Source: Lederbergia citrea (GTDB taxonomy: Bacteria; Bacillota; Bacilli; Bacillales; Bacillaceae_C). Taken from it: 64,000 nucleotides of DNA. Below are positions 33,110 through 45,661 of this stretch, piece after piece. The DNA is taken from positions 249,486 to 313,485 of the forward strand of contig NZ_JAGYPH010000003.1 of the NCBI RefSeq assembly GCF_018343525.1, in the 5' to 3' direction. The first letter of the stretch is position 1, and every line of letters starts with the position of its first letter. Both the position numbers and the translations under genes were made by a program. The notes under the pieces were generated by a model that saw nothing but the letters and a program-made list of their open reading frames with translations, was not told the DNA's origin and ran no database searches.

Positions 33110-33256
33110 TTAATTCTTTTTCTTCTTTTTATTATGTTGTCTTTGTGCCGCGGTTAATGGTTCATTTGCAAACTCTTCATTAATTCCTGCCCCAAAGCTT
33201 GGTTTTTTCTCTGGATTCATGCCTTCAATATTACTTGCTGTTCTTTTGTCCACCAT
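33110..33256 (-). CDS. sspO: Small acid-soluble spore protein O (SspO/CotK family)
   Basis: This is a 48-codon gene with a GGAGG site before ATG 33256 and a strong terminator just after its stop. The product starts MVDKRTASNIEGMNP, contains FGAGINEEFANEPLTAAQRQ and ends in a lysine-rich tail. The GMN, GAG(Y/I)N-EF and EPLTAA-RQ-NKK pattern and the length of exactly 48 residues match SspO of Bacillus subtilis. It should be made in the forespore under sigma-G. It is the only spore gene in the window and is direct evidence of a spore-forming host. Confidence 0.85.
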   Translation of the reverse strand: MVDKRTASNIEGMNPEKKPSFGAGINEEFANEPLTAAQRQHNKKKKKN

Positions 33257-33310
33257 CTAAATCACCTCCGTGTCATATTTTGTCTTTTGCAGTATACAAA
33301 TATTCAACGA

Positions 33311-33337
33311 CAAAAGGAGAGCCAAAACTGGCCCTCC
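33311..33337 (-). terminator. Terminator of lacZ
   Basis: On the minus strand GGAGGGCC and GGCTCTCC pair with one G-U pair around AGTTTT, followed by TTTTG, about 10 bases after the lacZ stop. Confidence 0.75.
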
Positions 33338-33344
33338 CAAAATT

Positions 33345-36614
<3,270 letters not shown>

Positions 36615-36626
<12 letters not shown>

Positions 36627-37625
36627 TCTGTTTTTCACAGATTCTCTGTTGATTAATTGCACATCAAATTCAACGACCTGATCAACCGGCTTCTCCCCAT
36701 TAATTTGGGTAATTAATTGATCTGCTAGTTTTCTCCCGATTTCTTTTTTTGGTATATCCATCGTTGATAGCGTTGGCGTGACGATGCTGGATAATTCGAT
36801 ATTATCCATGCCCATGACTGAAATGTCTTCTGGTATTTTCTTGCCACTCTCTACTATTGCCCTGATCGCTCCTGCTGCCAACAAGTCATTCGATGCTGCA
36901 ATCGCTGTAAAGCTTTTATTTTTATTGATCAGTTTTTTCACCTGTAAATAGCCATTGGTCATACTGTCTTCATATTGTTCAATGAAATTTAAATAGTAAT
37001 CTTGTATATCAAGGCCATTTTTAATCATCGTTTCTTTATATCCCAATAATCTAGGGTTTTCATATTGATCTTCAATATTCGGACCAAGAAAGATGATGTT
37101 TTCATGGCCATTGTCAATTAAATTCTGCACGGATTTACTCATTGCTTTTTCCAAGTCAATAAATACATGCGGGATATTTGTTTGTTCCTTCTTATCCCAA
37201 TACAAACTTAAAGGAAACTTTTTCGTTAAATCTTCTAAATCAATGATTTTTCGCATTTCAAAGGGGGCTAATACGATTAACCCATCATATAATCCTTCAT
37301 TAAATACGCTTAGGGAATCCAAGTTTTCTTTTGTGATAATATGTAAGGATAATGAATATCCTCTTTCAGCTGTTCTTTCTTCAACACCAGATAAGATTTC
37401 ACTAAAAAAACTATTTGTAATCGAAGGTGTGATACAAGAAATTTGCTTATAGGTTTTCGTTCTTAATCCCCTTGCTGCCCGGTTAGGAACATATCTTAAT
37501 TCTTCAATAGATGCTAATACTCTTTTTCTAGCTTCTTCAGAGACATGCTTATCGCCATTTACAACCCGAGAAACCGTTGAAGTAGACACTCCTGCTCTGG
37601 CTGCGACCTCTTTTCTTGTGACCAA
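36615..37625 (-). CDS. LacI family transcriptional regulator of lacZ
   Basis: This is a regulator of about 336 residues. The N-terminal HTH is VTRKEVAARAGVSTSTVSRVVNG, and the hinge helix is VPNRAARGLRTK. A periplasmic-binding-protein-like sensor domain follows, with FSEILSGVEERTAERGYSLSL, TAIAASNDLLAAGAIRAI and ISVMGMDNIELSSIVTPTLSTM. The start is TTG 37625, six bases after GGAGGTC; the TTG at 37640 lies upstream of that site. It is transcribed toward lacZ, 183 bases away, and the two TTGG-type operators lie between. It most likely represses lacZ in the absence of galactosides. A CcpA-type site stands upstream. Confidence 0.93.
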
Positions 37626-37695
37626 ATCTTTGACCTCCAATCACTATTTCATCTTAATATTGTATCATTTTTCTAAAAGGAAAGTAGAAATAAAA

Positions 37696-37709
37696 TGACA
37701 ACGCTTTCA
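37696..37709 (-). promoter_or_regulatory. CcpA cre site upstream of the lacI-lacZ pair
   Basis: Read on the minus strand, TGAAAGCGTTGTCA fits the cre consensus TGWAANCGNTNWCA at every position. It lies between the divergent lacI-type and ilvA genes, about 70 bases upstream of the lacI-type start. Confidence 0.75.
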
Positions 37710-37754
37710 CCAAATATTTCGAATATTCTTGTGTTCAGAATCATAATAAGATGT

Positions 37755-37760
37755 TATAAT
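37755..37760 (+). promoter_or_regulatory. Promoter -10 element of ilvA
   Basis: A perfect TATAAT lies 33 bases upstream of the ilvA start. The best -35, 17 bases away, is the poor TGTTCA at 37732-37737. Confidence 0.55.
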
Positions 37761-37793
37761 GTACAAATATTCAAAAGTCAACGGAGGAAGTGG

Positions 37794-39071
37794 ATGACCG
37801 CCATGAGTCAAACAAAGGAAAAAACAAAGACAGTGCATGTGGAAGATATTTTAATTGCTTATCAGCGTTTAAAAGATGTGGTTGCCCATACACCTTTGCA
37901 AAAAAACGAGCGATTGTCTGAGAAATATGGCTGTCATGTTTACATTAAAAGAGAAGATTTGCAACACGTGCGTTCATTTAAATTGCGTGGGGCTTACTAT
38001 AAAATTAAAACAATTGAAGAAGAAGCACGGGACAAAGGGATTGTCTGTGCCAGTGCAGGAAATCATGCCCAAGGAGTTGCCTATGCGTGCGCCCATTTAG
38101 GCATTGACGGGAAAATTTTCATGCCGCAAACAACGCCGAAGCAAAAAATTGACCAAGTTCGAATGTTTGGTCGGGATCGGATCGAAATTATCCTAATCGG
38201 CGATACGTTTGATGATACATCCGTCAAAGCCAGCGAGTATTGTAACCAGGAAGGCAGGATCTTCATCCATCCATTTGATGATCTCGATGTGATTGCCGGA
38301 CAAGGAACAGTGGCAGTTGAGATTATGAACGATATTGAGGAGCCGGTTGATTTTGTATTTGGAAGCATCGGCGGTGGCGGTCTTATGTCAGGATTAAGCG
38401 CCTATATTAAAAATGTATCCCCTCATACACGCATGATTGGTGTGGAACCGGAGGGTGCAGCCAGTATGAAAGCGGCCTTGAAAAATAAATCCGTCACGCT
38501 GTTGCCAAACATTGATAAATTTGTGGACGGGGCAGCTGTACAATGTGCGGGTAAGCTTACGTATAATATTTGCAAAAAATATATTGATGATATTATCCCT
38601 GTTCCAGAAGGAAAGGTTTGTACGACAATTTTAGATTTATATAATCAGCATGCAATCATTGCTGAACCAGCAGGCGCATTGCCAATTGCAGCACTGGATT
38701 TTTATAAAGAAGAAATTAGAGGTAAATCCGTCGTCTGTGTCATCAGTGGCGGAAATAACGATATTGGCAGAATGCAAGAAATTAAAGAGAAATCATTAAT
38801 TTATGAAGGCCTTCTCTATTATTTTATCGTCGATTTCCCACAACGGGCCGGAGCACTGCGTGAGTTCTTGGATGGCGTGCTTGGACCTGAAGACGACATC
38901 ACCACATTTGAATATACGAAGAAAAACAACAAGGAAAGCGGCCCAGGACTTGTTGGCATTGAGTTAAAAAATCGCGGCGATTACGAAGGCCTTATTGAGC
39001 GGATGAATCAGAAAGGCTTTTCCTATACTGAAGTAAATAAGGATAGTACGTTGTTTCATTTGTTAATTTGA
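37794..39071 (+). CDS. ilvA: Threonine ammonia-lyase (threonine dehydratase)
   Basis: This is a 425-residue PLP enzyme that deaminates threonine to 2-oxobutyrate, the first step toward isoleucine. The PLP lysine is Lys63 in VRSFKLRGAYYK. The phosphate-binding glycine loop is GSIGGGGLMSG, with CASAGNHAQGVAYAC near it. A C-terminal ACT-like domain (from YYFIVDFPQRAGALREFL) would allow feedback control by isoleucine. The start is ATG 37794, six bases after GGAGG. The open frame extends upstream but without a site. Single gene, with a hairpin after the stop. Confidence 0.95.
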   Translation: MTAMSQTKEKTKTVHVEDILIAYQRLKDVVAHTPLQKNERLSEKYGCHVYIKREDLQHVRSFKLRGAYYKIKTIEEEARDKGIVCASAGNHAQGVAYACAHLGIDGKIFMPQTTPKQKIDQVRMFGRDRIEIILIGDTFDDTSVKASEYCNQEGRIFIHPFDDLDVIAGQGTVAVEIMNDIEEPVDFVFGSIGGGGLMSGLSAYIKNVSPHTRMIGVEPEGAASMKAALKNKSVTLLPNIDKFVDGAAVQCAGKLTYNICKKYIDDIIPVPEGKVCTTILDLYNQHAIIAEPAGALPIAALDFYKEEIRGKSVVCVISGGNNDIGRMQEIKEKSLIYEGLLYYFIVDFPQRAGALREFLDGVLGPEDDITTFEYTKKNNKESGPGLVGIELKNRGDYEGLIERMNQKGFSYTEVNKDSTLFHLLI

Positions 39072-39080
39072 GAATCATTA

Positions 39081-39112
39081 AAGGAGGCACCTTAATCCAG
39101 GTAGCCTCCTTC
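39081..39112 (+). terminator. Hairpin after ilvA
   Basis: AAGGAGGC and GCCTCCTT pair, continued by ACCT/AGGT; a T-rich TCTTC tract follows. It stands nine bases after the ilvA stop. Confidence 0.7.
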
Positions 39113-39200
39113 TTCTATGTTAGCCTGCACTATCCCCCCTCTCTCCTATATTGATGGGAAAAACTGCTGGGATTTTTACTAGTCTTTTAATACTATAATT

Positions 39201-39236
39201 ATCGGGGGGGCCTGTGACTCCCCGATTTTTGTCGAA
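39201..39236. repeat. Interspersed palindromic repeat, copy 6 (degenerate)
   Basis: ATCGGGGGGGCCTGTGACTC followed by CCCGATTTTTGTCGAA. The core is altered to CCTGTGAC and the left flank is lost; the right arm is intact. Confidence 0.75.
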
Positions 39237-39268
39237 AGAAGCCGATACTTTTTTATATAGAAAGAGAG

Positions 39269-41050
39269 ATGTATGTGATTACATATAGGAATAGATTCAG
39301 ACACCTCCGTATTTTGTTAAAGCATTATTTAGATATCCACATTTTGCAAAGTATTAAGCGCAAATTAGTCATTACTCTACTTATTGTAATGATGGTTCCA
39401 CTCATCACCTTTTTAATCTTATCTACTAATATTGCTAAAGGAACTGTTGAGTCATCAGAAATTAGTTCTAATATATCTATGGTAGATCTTTCAAGCCGTT
39501 ATATTGAATATCAACTACAAGAGTATGATCAACTGTTATTTTCTTCGTTGGTGGATGAAATGTTGGTCCCCAGTTTAACTAAACCAGATAATATTAGTAC
39601 TGCCAATGTATTCAATACACAAACATATATACAAGACAAGCTCTTCTATCTTTACAATAGCAGGGCTAGCATTCAAGCAGCATCGCTTGTTTCTATTGAA
39701 ACGGGTAACATATATCGAGTCGAAAATAATGATTTCTTCGTTGACTCTTATTCACATTTATTGAAAAACACTGAAAGTAAAGATGTCATTTTTAATATAG
39801 ACGAAAAATCTAATAGTTTTTCCTATGAACGCAATATTTTTAGATTTGAAGATCAAAAATTAATAGGAAAAATTAAAATCGATGTTCATTTTTCACTGTT
39901 TGACCCGATTCTAAAAGATCTTCAAAATAATGATGAAGAACATGTATTATTGCTTAATTCGTCAGGTCGAATTCTTTATGCTCCATATCCTGACAGTGTT
40001 AAGTTGCTTAGTAATAGTGTAATAAAGGATTCATTAGGTAAAACGGTGGTAAGTCAGGATGATGGTATTTATTATTTCCAAAAAAATTTATCTCAAAATA
40101 TCATTTTACTAAAAGCAGTGCCAGCAGAAGTAATGAATGTTGGTGCCGCTCATATTCGCCAATCAGGTACGATTATTCTTATCATTTCCGTATTCTTAAC
40201 CGTAATATTATCATTTTATGTTTCTAATCGAGTAACCAAGCCAGTGATTGAGCTGTCAAAGGCAATGGAAAATGTCAGTGAAGATAACTTTAATGTTAAA
40301 ATCAATACAAATGGCTCAGATGAAATTGGTATTTTGAATCGAAAATATAAAGAAATGATCGGTAGGATCCGGGATTTGATTGAGAAAGATTATAAACGTG
40401 AAATTGAAAAGAAGGATGCACAATTTTTAGCTTTACAAGCACAAATTAATCCGCATTTTTTATATAATACCCTTCAAGTCATTGGGGGCATGGCCATAAT
40501 AAAAAATGCGAAAGAAATTAATGATGTTACCCAAAAACTCAGCCATATGTTTCGATATATTACAAAAAGACAACATGGCCTTGTTTATATGTATGAAGAG
40601 GTTAATCATTTAAAAAATTATTTGCATATTCAACAAGTGCGATTTCATGATAAGGTATCCATTCACCTTTTTGTAGACGAAGAAGTGAAGGATGGACTGA
40701 TTCCATTGCTCGCGATCCAACCTCTTATTGAAAACTGTTTTATTCATGGCTTTGAATCCAAAATTGATCACTGCATGATAAAAATAGATATTCAAAAAGT
40801 ATTTGATGAAATTGAAATTATCATTGAAGACAATGGCGTAGGTATTTCTGAGTCACATTTATCGCAAATCCAAAAAAATCTATCTTCTAAACAATTTATT
40901 CAAAGCGGAAGCATCGGACTTCATAATGTGAACAATAGATTGAAGCTCTATTTCGGTAAGGAATATGGAATTAACATATACAGTAAAAAGTATATGTATA
41001 CGAAAATCATCATGAGACTTCCCTACCAAACGAAAGGAGTAGGCGTATGA
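39269..41050 (+). CDS. YesM-type sensor histidine kinase
   Basis: This is a 593-residue kinase of the YesM (LytS-like) group. The first membrane segment is LVITLLIVMMVPLITFLILS. An extracellular sensor domain of about 230 residues follows, then a second membrane segment (TIILIISVFLTVILSFYVSN) and a HAMP linker. The kinase domain has QAQINPHFLYNTLQVIGGM with the phosphorylated His, and an ATP-binding part with PLIENCFIHG, IIEDNGVGIS and SIGLHNVNNRL. It shares four bases (ATGA) with the response regulator gene. It should sense an extracellular sugar and switch on the importer genes that follow. Confidence 0.93.
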   Translation: MYVITYRNRFRHLRILLKHYLDIHILQSIKRKLVITLLIVMMVPLITFLILSTNIAKGTVESSEISSNISMVDLSSRYIEYQLQEYDQLLFSSLVDEMLVPSLTKPDNISTANVFNTQTYIQDKLFYLYNSRASIQAASLVSIETGNIYRVENNDFFVDSYSHLLKNTESKDVIFNIDEKSNSFSYERNIFRFEDQKLIGKIKIDVHFSLFDPILKDLQNNDEEHVLLLNSSGRILYAPYPDSVKLLSNSVIKDSLGKTVVSQDDGIYYFQKNLSQNIILLKAVPAEVMNVGAAHIRQSGTIILIISVFLTVILSFYVSNRVTKPVIELSKAMENVSEDNFNVKINTNGSDEIGILNRKYKEMIGRIRDLIEKDYKREIEKKDAQFLALQAQINPHFLYNTLQVIGGMAIIKNAKEINDVTQKLSHMFRYITKRQHGLVYMYEEVNHLKNYLHIQQVRFHDKVSIHLFVDEEVKDGLIPLLAIQPLIENCFIHGFESKIDHCMIKIDIQKVFDEIEIIIEDNGVGISESHLSQIQKNLSSKQFIQSGSIGLHNVNNRLKLYFGKEYGINIYSKKYMYTKIIMRLPYQTKGVGV

Positions 41051-42129
41051 CAGCATTGTTAATCGTTGATGACGAAAGTTGGGTAAGGGATACAATCAAA
41101 GCTTTAGTTACACATGAAACTTCACCAATTTCGCATGTTGATATCGAGGAAGCTAAAAACGGAATCGAGGCATTAGAATTAATCAAGATTAAACAGGTAG
41201 ACATGATTGTCACTGATATGAAAATGCCGGGCATAGATGGTAAGGAGTTACTTGAAATCATTGAACAAAAATATCCACAACTTCCGGTGATTGTGTTGAG
41301 TGGATATCATGATTTTATCTATACAAAACAAGCAATCAAGTCAAAAGTAATAGAATACTTGCTTAAGCCTGTGAATGAAGCGGAATTATTTCAAGCTATA
41401 GAAAAAGCCATCCAATTTAAAAAAGAATTAGAACAACAACAAATGAATTATCCGTTGTTATCGATTCATCGGCCAGAAATATCAAAGATTATTCAGCCAC
41501 TTCTCAGAGGGTTTTACTTTGATTTTAAAGAATCGAATATCAATCAATTTTTAAATCGTATACACAAATTTTCAACATCAATTGACAAGCCTTTAAAGAT
41601 GGATGAATCATTCGTTTTCCATTTGCAACAAAAATTTTTAATAATGATAGAAGAAATTATACGAGATCATCAACTTCGTCTAGAAGATTTAGAAATAGAC
41701 TTGAAAATTTTTAATTTATACCCGACTGCCTCGTTTGGGCAAATCATTAAAAATCAAATTGAAATTGGACAAGCTATTATTTCTGCTATTGAAAGAAACA
41801 AAAGTCAGAAAACTAGGATCAATTTGGAGGATATTAAGCAGTATATCGATCAGAACTTCGATATTCCGGACATGTCTTTAGACATTGTGGCAAAAACTTT
41901 TTTTGTGAGTAAAGAATATTTAACGACAGTATATAAAAAAAAGTACGGATACAATATTACTGAATACATTATTTCTTTAAGAATGGAAAGAGCAAAACAA
42001 CTTGTAAAAAATACAACAATGCAATATAAAACAATTGCTGAAAAAGTCGGGTATGAGGATGCACCTTATTTTTACCGAGTATTTAAGAAGTATTTTAATA
42101 TATCTCCTGGAGAAATGAGGAAATCATGA
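41047..42129 (+). CDS. YesN-type response regulator with AraC DNA-binding domain
   Basis: This is a 360-residue response regulator. The N-terminal receiver domain has LLIVDDES, the phosphorylated Asp57 in IVTDMKMPG, and the conserved Lys in YLLKPVN. The C-terminal AraC/XylS domain has two helix-turn-helix motifs: DIVAKTFFVSKEYLTTVYKK and YKTIAEKVGYEDAPYFYRVFKK. It is the partner of the YesM-type kinase, with overlapping genes, and probably activates the binding-protein gene 160 bases downstream, after a strong terminator. Confidence 0.94.
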   Translation: MTALLIVDDESWVRDTIKALVTHETSPISHVDIEEAKNGIEALELIKIKQVDMIVTDMKMPGIDGKELLEIIEQKYPQLPVIVLSGYHDFIYTKQAIKSKVIEYLLKPVNEAELFQAIEKAIQFKKELEQQQMNYPLLSIHRPEISKIIQPLLRGFYFDFKESNINQFLNRIHKFSTSIDKPLKMDESFVFHLQQKFLIMIEEIIRDHQLRLEDLEIDLKIFNLYPTASFGQIIKNQIEIGQAIISAIERNKSQKTRINLEDIKQYIDQNFDIPDMSLDIVAKTFFVSKEYLTTVYKKKYGYNITEYIISLRMERAKQLVKNTTMQYKTIAEKVGYEDAPYFYRVFKKYFNISPGEMRKS

Positions 42130-42148
42130 ATGGCTTCCTTACTCTCCC

Positions 42149-42194
42149 CCCCTTGCCTTTTGTTGTAGAAACTTAAGGCAAGGGGATTTTTTTG
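42149..42194 (+). terminator. Terminator of the two-component genes
   Basis: CCCCTTGCCTT (42149-42159) and AAGGCAAGGGG (42175-42185) form a perfect 11-bp stem, followed by eight T residues after one A. Confidence 0.93.
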
Positions 42195-42215
42195 AGCATC
42201 TTAATAAAGTACAAG

Positions 42216-42229
42216 TGAAAGCGTAAACA
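42216..42229 (+). promoter_or_regulatory. CcpA cre-like site upstream of the sugar-binding-protein gene
   Basis: TGAAAGCGTAAACA matches TGWAANCGNTNWCA at 13 of 14 positions and lies 60 bases upstream of the binding-protein start, so catabolite repression of the importer is likely. Confidence 0.6.
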
Positions 42230-42288
42230 TTTTCAATTATCTTAAATGGCCATAGATATTATGATAATAGCAGAAGGGGGATTTAAAA

Positions 42289-43563
42289 ATGAAAAGAATA
42301 TTTATTGCTATGCTTACTCTAGTATTAGCTGGAGGATTGCTGTCAGCCTGTGGTACTACAGGATCATCAAATAATTCAAGTGGTGAAAAACTTGAGAAAA
42401 TTGAATTAAAAGTATTTATCTCTCAACCACGGTTTAAAGAACAATATGAAACATACATTGATCAATTTGTTGCTAAACAAAAAGAAGAAAAAGGTAGAGA
42501 TATTAAAGTTAAGCTTGAAATGCCAAACGTCAACCAAGCAGATCAATTATTGAAAACGCGGTTGGCTTCAGGCGATAGTCCAGATATATTCAGCCTTCAC
42601 GCTGTTAATGATATTCCTGTATATGATAAAGCTGGATATCTTGAAGACCTGTCAGGGGAGCCATTTGCTGAAAAGTTATTTGAAACAGTCAAACCAGCGG
42701 TGACAAGAGATGACCGCGTTCTAGCTGTTCCATTAGAAACCGTTCAATGGGGTTACATGTATAACAAAGATATCTTTAAGGAGCACGGCCTTGAAATACC
42801 ACAAACGATCACTGAAATGGAAGCGGTTATAAAGAAACTTAAAGAAAATGATGTCACACCATTTATACTCTCTTATAAAGATTCTTATATTCCGCAATTA
42901 TTTATACCTTTAACGGTTGGCGGGCTAGAAAACACTTCTAATAAAGGGTTCGTTGAAAGTATGAATGAGGGCAAAGGAAGTTTTGCTGATTTGAAAGATA
43001 TGTTCCAAATCTTGGATCTCGTACATGCAAATGGAACAGATCGTTCATTTGAAGTTGGACAAGATCAAGGTGCAGCGGACTTTGCCAATGGTAAAGCAGC
43101 AATGTGGGTGCAAGGACCATGGATGGCCGAATCAATCCTAGCTACTAATCCAGACTTTAATTTTGGAGTCGCACCACTTCCTCTAAACGACGATCCTAAC
43201 GCAACTTTAATTAATTTAGGTTCTTCAACATCTCTTGCTATTTCCAAAACAAGTAAAGTAAAAGATGTGGCAAAAGAATTTATTAATTATATTTTGGACG
43301 ATGAAGATTCAAGCGCTTTATATGAAAGCTTAGGCTTCAACCCGATTTCAGATTTGCATACATTTAAACCATATCCTTGGTTAGACGAATCTATTAAGTA
43401 CGTTGAGGAAGGAAAAGCATATCTAGAACTTCCTATTCCATCCGCAGTAAAATCAGAGTCGGAAAAATTACTCCAAAGCTATTTTGCTGGCGATGCTTCA
43501 AAAGAAGATGTGATCAAAGGACTTGATCGTGCATGGGAGCAATATCTAAAAGTGAATAACTAA
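42289..43563 (+). CDS. Sugar ABC transporter substrate-binding lipoprotein (family 1)
   Basis: This is a 424-residue lipoprotein with signal peptide ending GGLLSAC (lipobox Cys21). The mature domain is a family 1 carbohydrate-binding protein: LLKTRLASGDSPDIFSLHAVN, GYLEDLSGEPFAE, AVPLETVQWGYMYNKDIFKEHG and ANGKAAMWVQGPWMAESI. It should capture a sugar or oligosaccharide and pass it to the two permeases downstream. The sugar is unknown because no enzyme is linked to this operon. A stable hairpin after its stop may raise its level over the permeases. Confidence 0.92.
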   Translation: MKRIFIAMLTLVLAGGLLSACGTTGSSNNSSGEKLEKIELKVFISQPRFKEQYETYIDQFVAKQKEEKGRDIKVKLEMPNVNQADQLLKTRLASGDSPDIFSLHAVNDIPVYDKAGYLEDLSGEPFAEKLFETVKPAVTRDDRVLAVPLETVQWGYMYNKDIFKEHGLEIPQTITEMEAVIKKLKENDVTPFILSYKDSYIPQLFIPLTVGGLENTSNKGFVESMNEGKGSFADLKDMFQILDLVHANGTDRSFEVGQDQGAADFANGKAAMWVQGPWMAESILATNPDFNFGVAPLPLNDDPNATLINLGSSTSLAISKTSKVKDVAKEFINYILDDEDSSALYESLGFNPISDLHTFKPYPWLDESIKYVEEGKAYLELPIPSAVKSESEKLLQSYFAGDASKEDVIKGLDRAWEQYLKVNN

Positions 43564-43620
43564 CTAGAACGTTAGCATAAGCGCACATTTAGCAACGAAA
43601 AATATATGAGCAATAAGAAC

Positions 43621-43650
43621 AGAAAGACAGCCCCTGAAGCTGTCTTTCTC
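43621..43650 (+). terminator. Hairpin between binding-protein and permease genes
   Basis: AGAAAGACAGC and GCTGTCTTTCT form a perfect 11-bp stem with loop CCCTGAA. The following tract is only CCC, so it is more likely an mRNA-stabilising or partial terminator hairpin. Confidence 0.7.
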
Positions 43651-43679
43651 CCTATTGAAGCCTGAAAGGAATGAATCCT

Positions 43680-44624
43680 ATGTCTATGAAGGAGTCTGTT
43701 GCGGAGTCACGCAATACACCCTCTATTGATTTAGCTATTCCAAAAAGAAAAACATTAAATAAGTACTTAAGATTAATATTATTTGTTTTACCTGCTTTCA
43801 TTTTCTATTTTGTATTTCTCTTTATCCCAACGATCGGCGCTGGGGTTTATAGCTTTACGAATTGGAATGGCTTAAACCCAGCCTATGATTTTGTTGGATT
43901 TAGCAACTATGTTGAAGCATTTACAGAAGATATGGCCTTTAGACATTCTTTTTTCTTTACGCTAAAGTACACGGCGTTTGTGTTTGTTATCCAAAATGTT
44001 GTAGCTCTCTCTTTAGCTCTCCTTATAGAATCAAGAACTCGGTCAAAAGGTTTTTTCAGAACAATATTCTTTATGCCTAATATGATCAGTTTAATTATTA
44101 GTGCATTAATGTTTTCTTTTATTTTCACCAATGTACTTCCGGAGCTTTCCCAACATGCTTTACTTTCAGTCCTTGATCAACCTTGGATTGGTAACGCAAA
44201 AGTTTCCTTCTACTCCATTTTGATTGTGTCCCTATGGCAAGGGATCGGATATATGATGGTCATTTATATGGCCGCTTTACAAGGTGTTCCGAAACAATTA
44301 AAGGAAGCATCGATGATTGATGGGGCTAATATTTTTCAAAGATTGAGACATGTTATTCTCCCAATGATAATGCATGCCATCACAATCTGTTCCTTTTTAA
44401 CTTTGAACGGTGCCTTTAAAGTGTTCGATGTCGTTTACGCTTTAACTCAAGGTGGGCCGGGAACTTCTACACAAGTCATCACATTAAATATTTATGAAGA
44501 AGCATTCTCGAACAATTTCCGCTTTGGGTATGCAAACTCAAAAGCGATGATTCTATTTATCGTCGTTATGATCATTACCCTCATTCAAGTTAGAGTAACG
44601 AAAGGAAAGGAGCTTGAAGCATGA
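43680..44624 (+). CDS. Sugar ABC transporter permease (MalF/UgpA type)
   Basis: This is a permease of about 314 residues with six membrane segments. It has YLRLILFVLPAFIFYFVFLFIP near the N-terminus and the EAA loop VPKQLKEASMIDGANIFQRLRHVILP, typical of the CUT1 family. ALTQGGPGTSTQVI is the late conserved motif. ATG 43680 is nine bases after AAAGGA, which favours it over the ATG at 43671. It overlaps the next permease gene by four bases. Confidence 0.92.
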   Translation: MSMKESVAESRNTPSIDLAIPKRKTLNKYLRLILFVLPAFIFYFVFLFIPTIGAGVYSFTNWNGLNPAYDFVGFSNYVEAFTEDMAFRHSFFFTLKYTAFVFVIQNVVALSLALLIESRTRSKGFFRTIFFMPNMISLIISALMFSFIFTNVLPELSQHALLSVLDQPWIGNAKVSFYSILIVSLWQGIGYMMVIYMAALQGVPKQLKEASMIDGANIFQRLRHVILPMIMHAITICSFLTLNGAFKVFDVVYALTQGGPGTSTQVITLNIYEEAFSNNFRFGYANSKAMILFIVVMIITLIQVRVTKGKELEA

Positions 44625-45445
44625 GAGAGAACCGCTTAGCTTCCATAAGTATAAATATTTTATTAACGGTTTTTGCTGCCATTTCATTCTTTCCAATCTA
44701 TATGGCTATTGTTAATTCATTTAAATCGCAAGGCGAGATATTCAGTTCAGTTTTATCTCTTCCTACGACATTAAATTTTGATAATTATATTAGTGTTTTT
44801 GGTGAATTGAATTTATTAGGAAGTGCATTAAATACATTGATAGTAACAGTTATCGGTCTTGGAGGAATAGTGATTTGTGGTTCCCTAGCTGGATATAAAC
44901 TTGCTAGAACACCAGGAAAGCTAAGTACAATCATCTTCATACTTTTTATTGCTTCCATGCTTGTCCCATTTCATTCCATTATGATTACACTTAGCCAAAT
45001 GGCAAAAGGGATTGGAATACAAGGTTCTTTACCTGGACTTGGCTTAATTTACATTGGACTTGGCGTTAATATGGCTGTTTTCCTCTATCATGGATTTGTA
45101 AAATCAATACCCCTTGAGCTTGAAGAGGCGGCAAAAATTGATGGTTGTAGTGACTTGCAAATTTTCATACAAATCATCTTCCCTTTGCTAAAACCAATTA
45201 CAGCAACCATTTTAATATTAAACGTTTTATGGCTATGGAATGACTTCTTATTACCTTTGATCATGCTAACTGATGTTAACAATTATACATTGATGCTCTC
45301 TATCAATATGTTATTTGGACAATATACGAGTGATTGGCCAAAAATTTTAGCCGCATTAGTATTAACAGCTCTTCCTGTTATTGCTTTCTATGCTTTTTTC
45401 CAAAAACATATACTCGCTGGAATATCGGAAGGTGCAATTAAATAA
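44621..45445 (+). CDS. Sugar ABC transporter permease (MalG/UgpE type)
   Basis: This is a 274-residue CUT1 permease. The EAA loop is IPLELEEAAKIDGCSDLQIFIQIIFPLLKP, and the first segment is ISINILLTVFAAISFFPIYMAIVNSFK. It overlaps the upstream permease by ATGA. The operon stops here without an ATPase gene. The MsmX/UgpC-type ATPase encoded from 45662 is the nearest candidate partner. A palindromic repeat begins two bases after the stop. Confidence 0.92.
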   Translation: MRENRLASISINILLTVFAAISFFPIYMAIVNSFKSQGEIFSSVLSLPTTLNFDNYISVFGELNLLGSALNTLIVTVIGLGGIVICGSLAGYKLARTPGKLSTIIFILFIASMLVPFHSIMITLSQMAKGIGIQGSLPGLGLIYIGLGVNMAVFLYHGFVKSIPLELEEAAKIDGCSDLQIFIQIIFPLLKPITATILILNVLWLWNDFLLPLIMLTDVNNYTLMLSINMLFGQYTSDWPKILAALVLTALPVIAFYAFFQKHILAGISEGAIK

Positions 45446-45447
45446 AA

Positions 45448-45484
45448 ATCGGGCGGTGCCTGTCACTCCCCGAATTTTGTCGAA
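45448..45484. repeat. Interspersed palindromic repeat, copy 7
   Basis: ATCGGGCGGTGCCTGTCAC followed by TCCCCGAATTTTGTCGAA, directly after the permease stop. Confidence 0.85.
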
Positions 45485-45486
45485 AG

Positions 45487-45519
45487 GTGCTTAGACAATA
45501 ATGTCTAGGCATTTTTTTA
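45487..45519 (+). terminator. Terminator after the sugar importer operon
   Basis: TGCTTAGAC and GTCTAGGCA pair with one G-U pair around AATAAT, followed by seven T residues. Confidence 0.85.
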
Positions 45520-45661
45520 TGTTAATAAATTGTAAATTCCATTTATTGAGGGCGCTTACTTTTAAGGTGGTCTAGCTTTTATGTAATGGTTTGGTAAATC
45601 TTGATTTTTTTGGACGACTATATGTTTAAATGAGGTTGAAAAAAGAAGGAGGTTGAAATAT

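Noticed and set aside
37695..37793. N-terminal extension of threonine ammonia-lyase
   Set aside because: It covers the TATAAT promoter element. ATG 37794 has the GGAGG site and gives the normal length.
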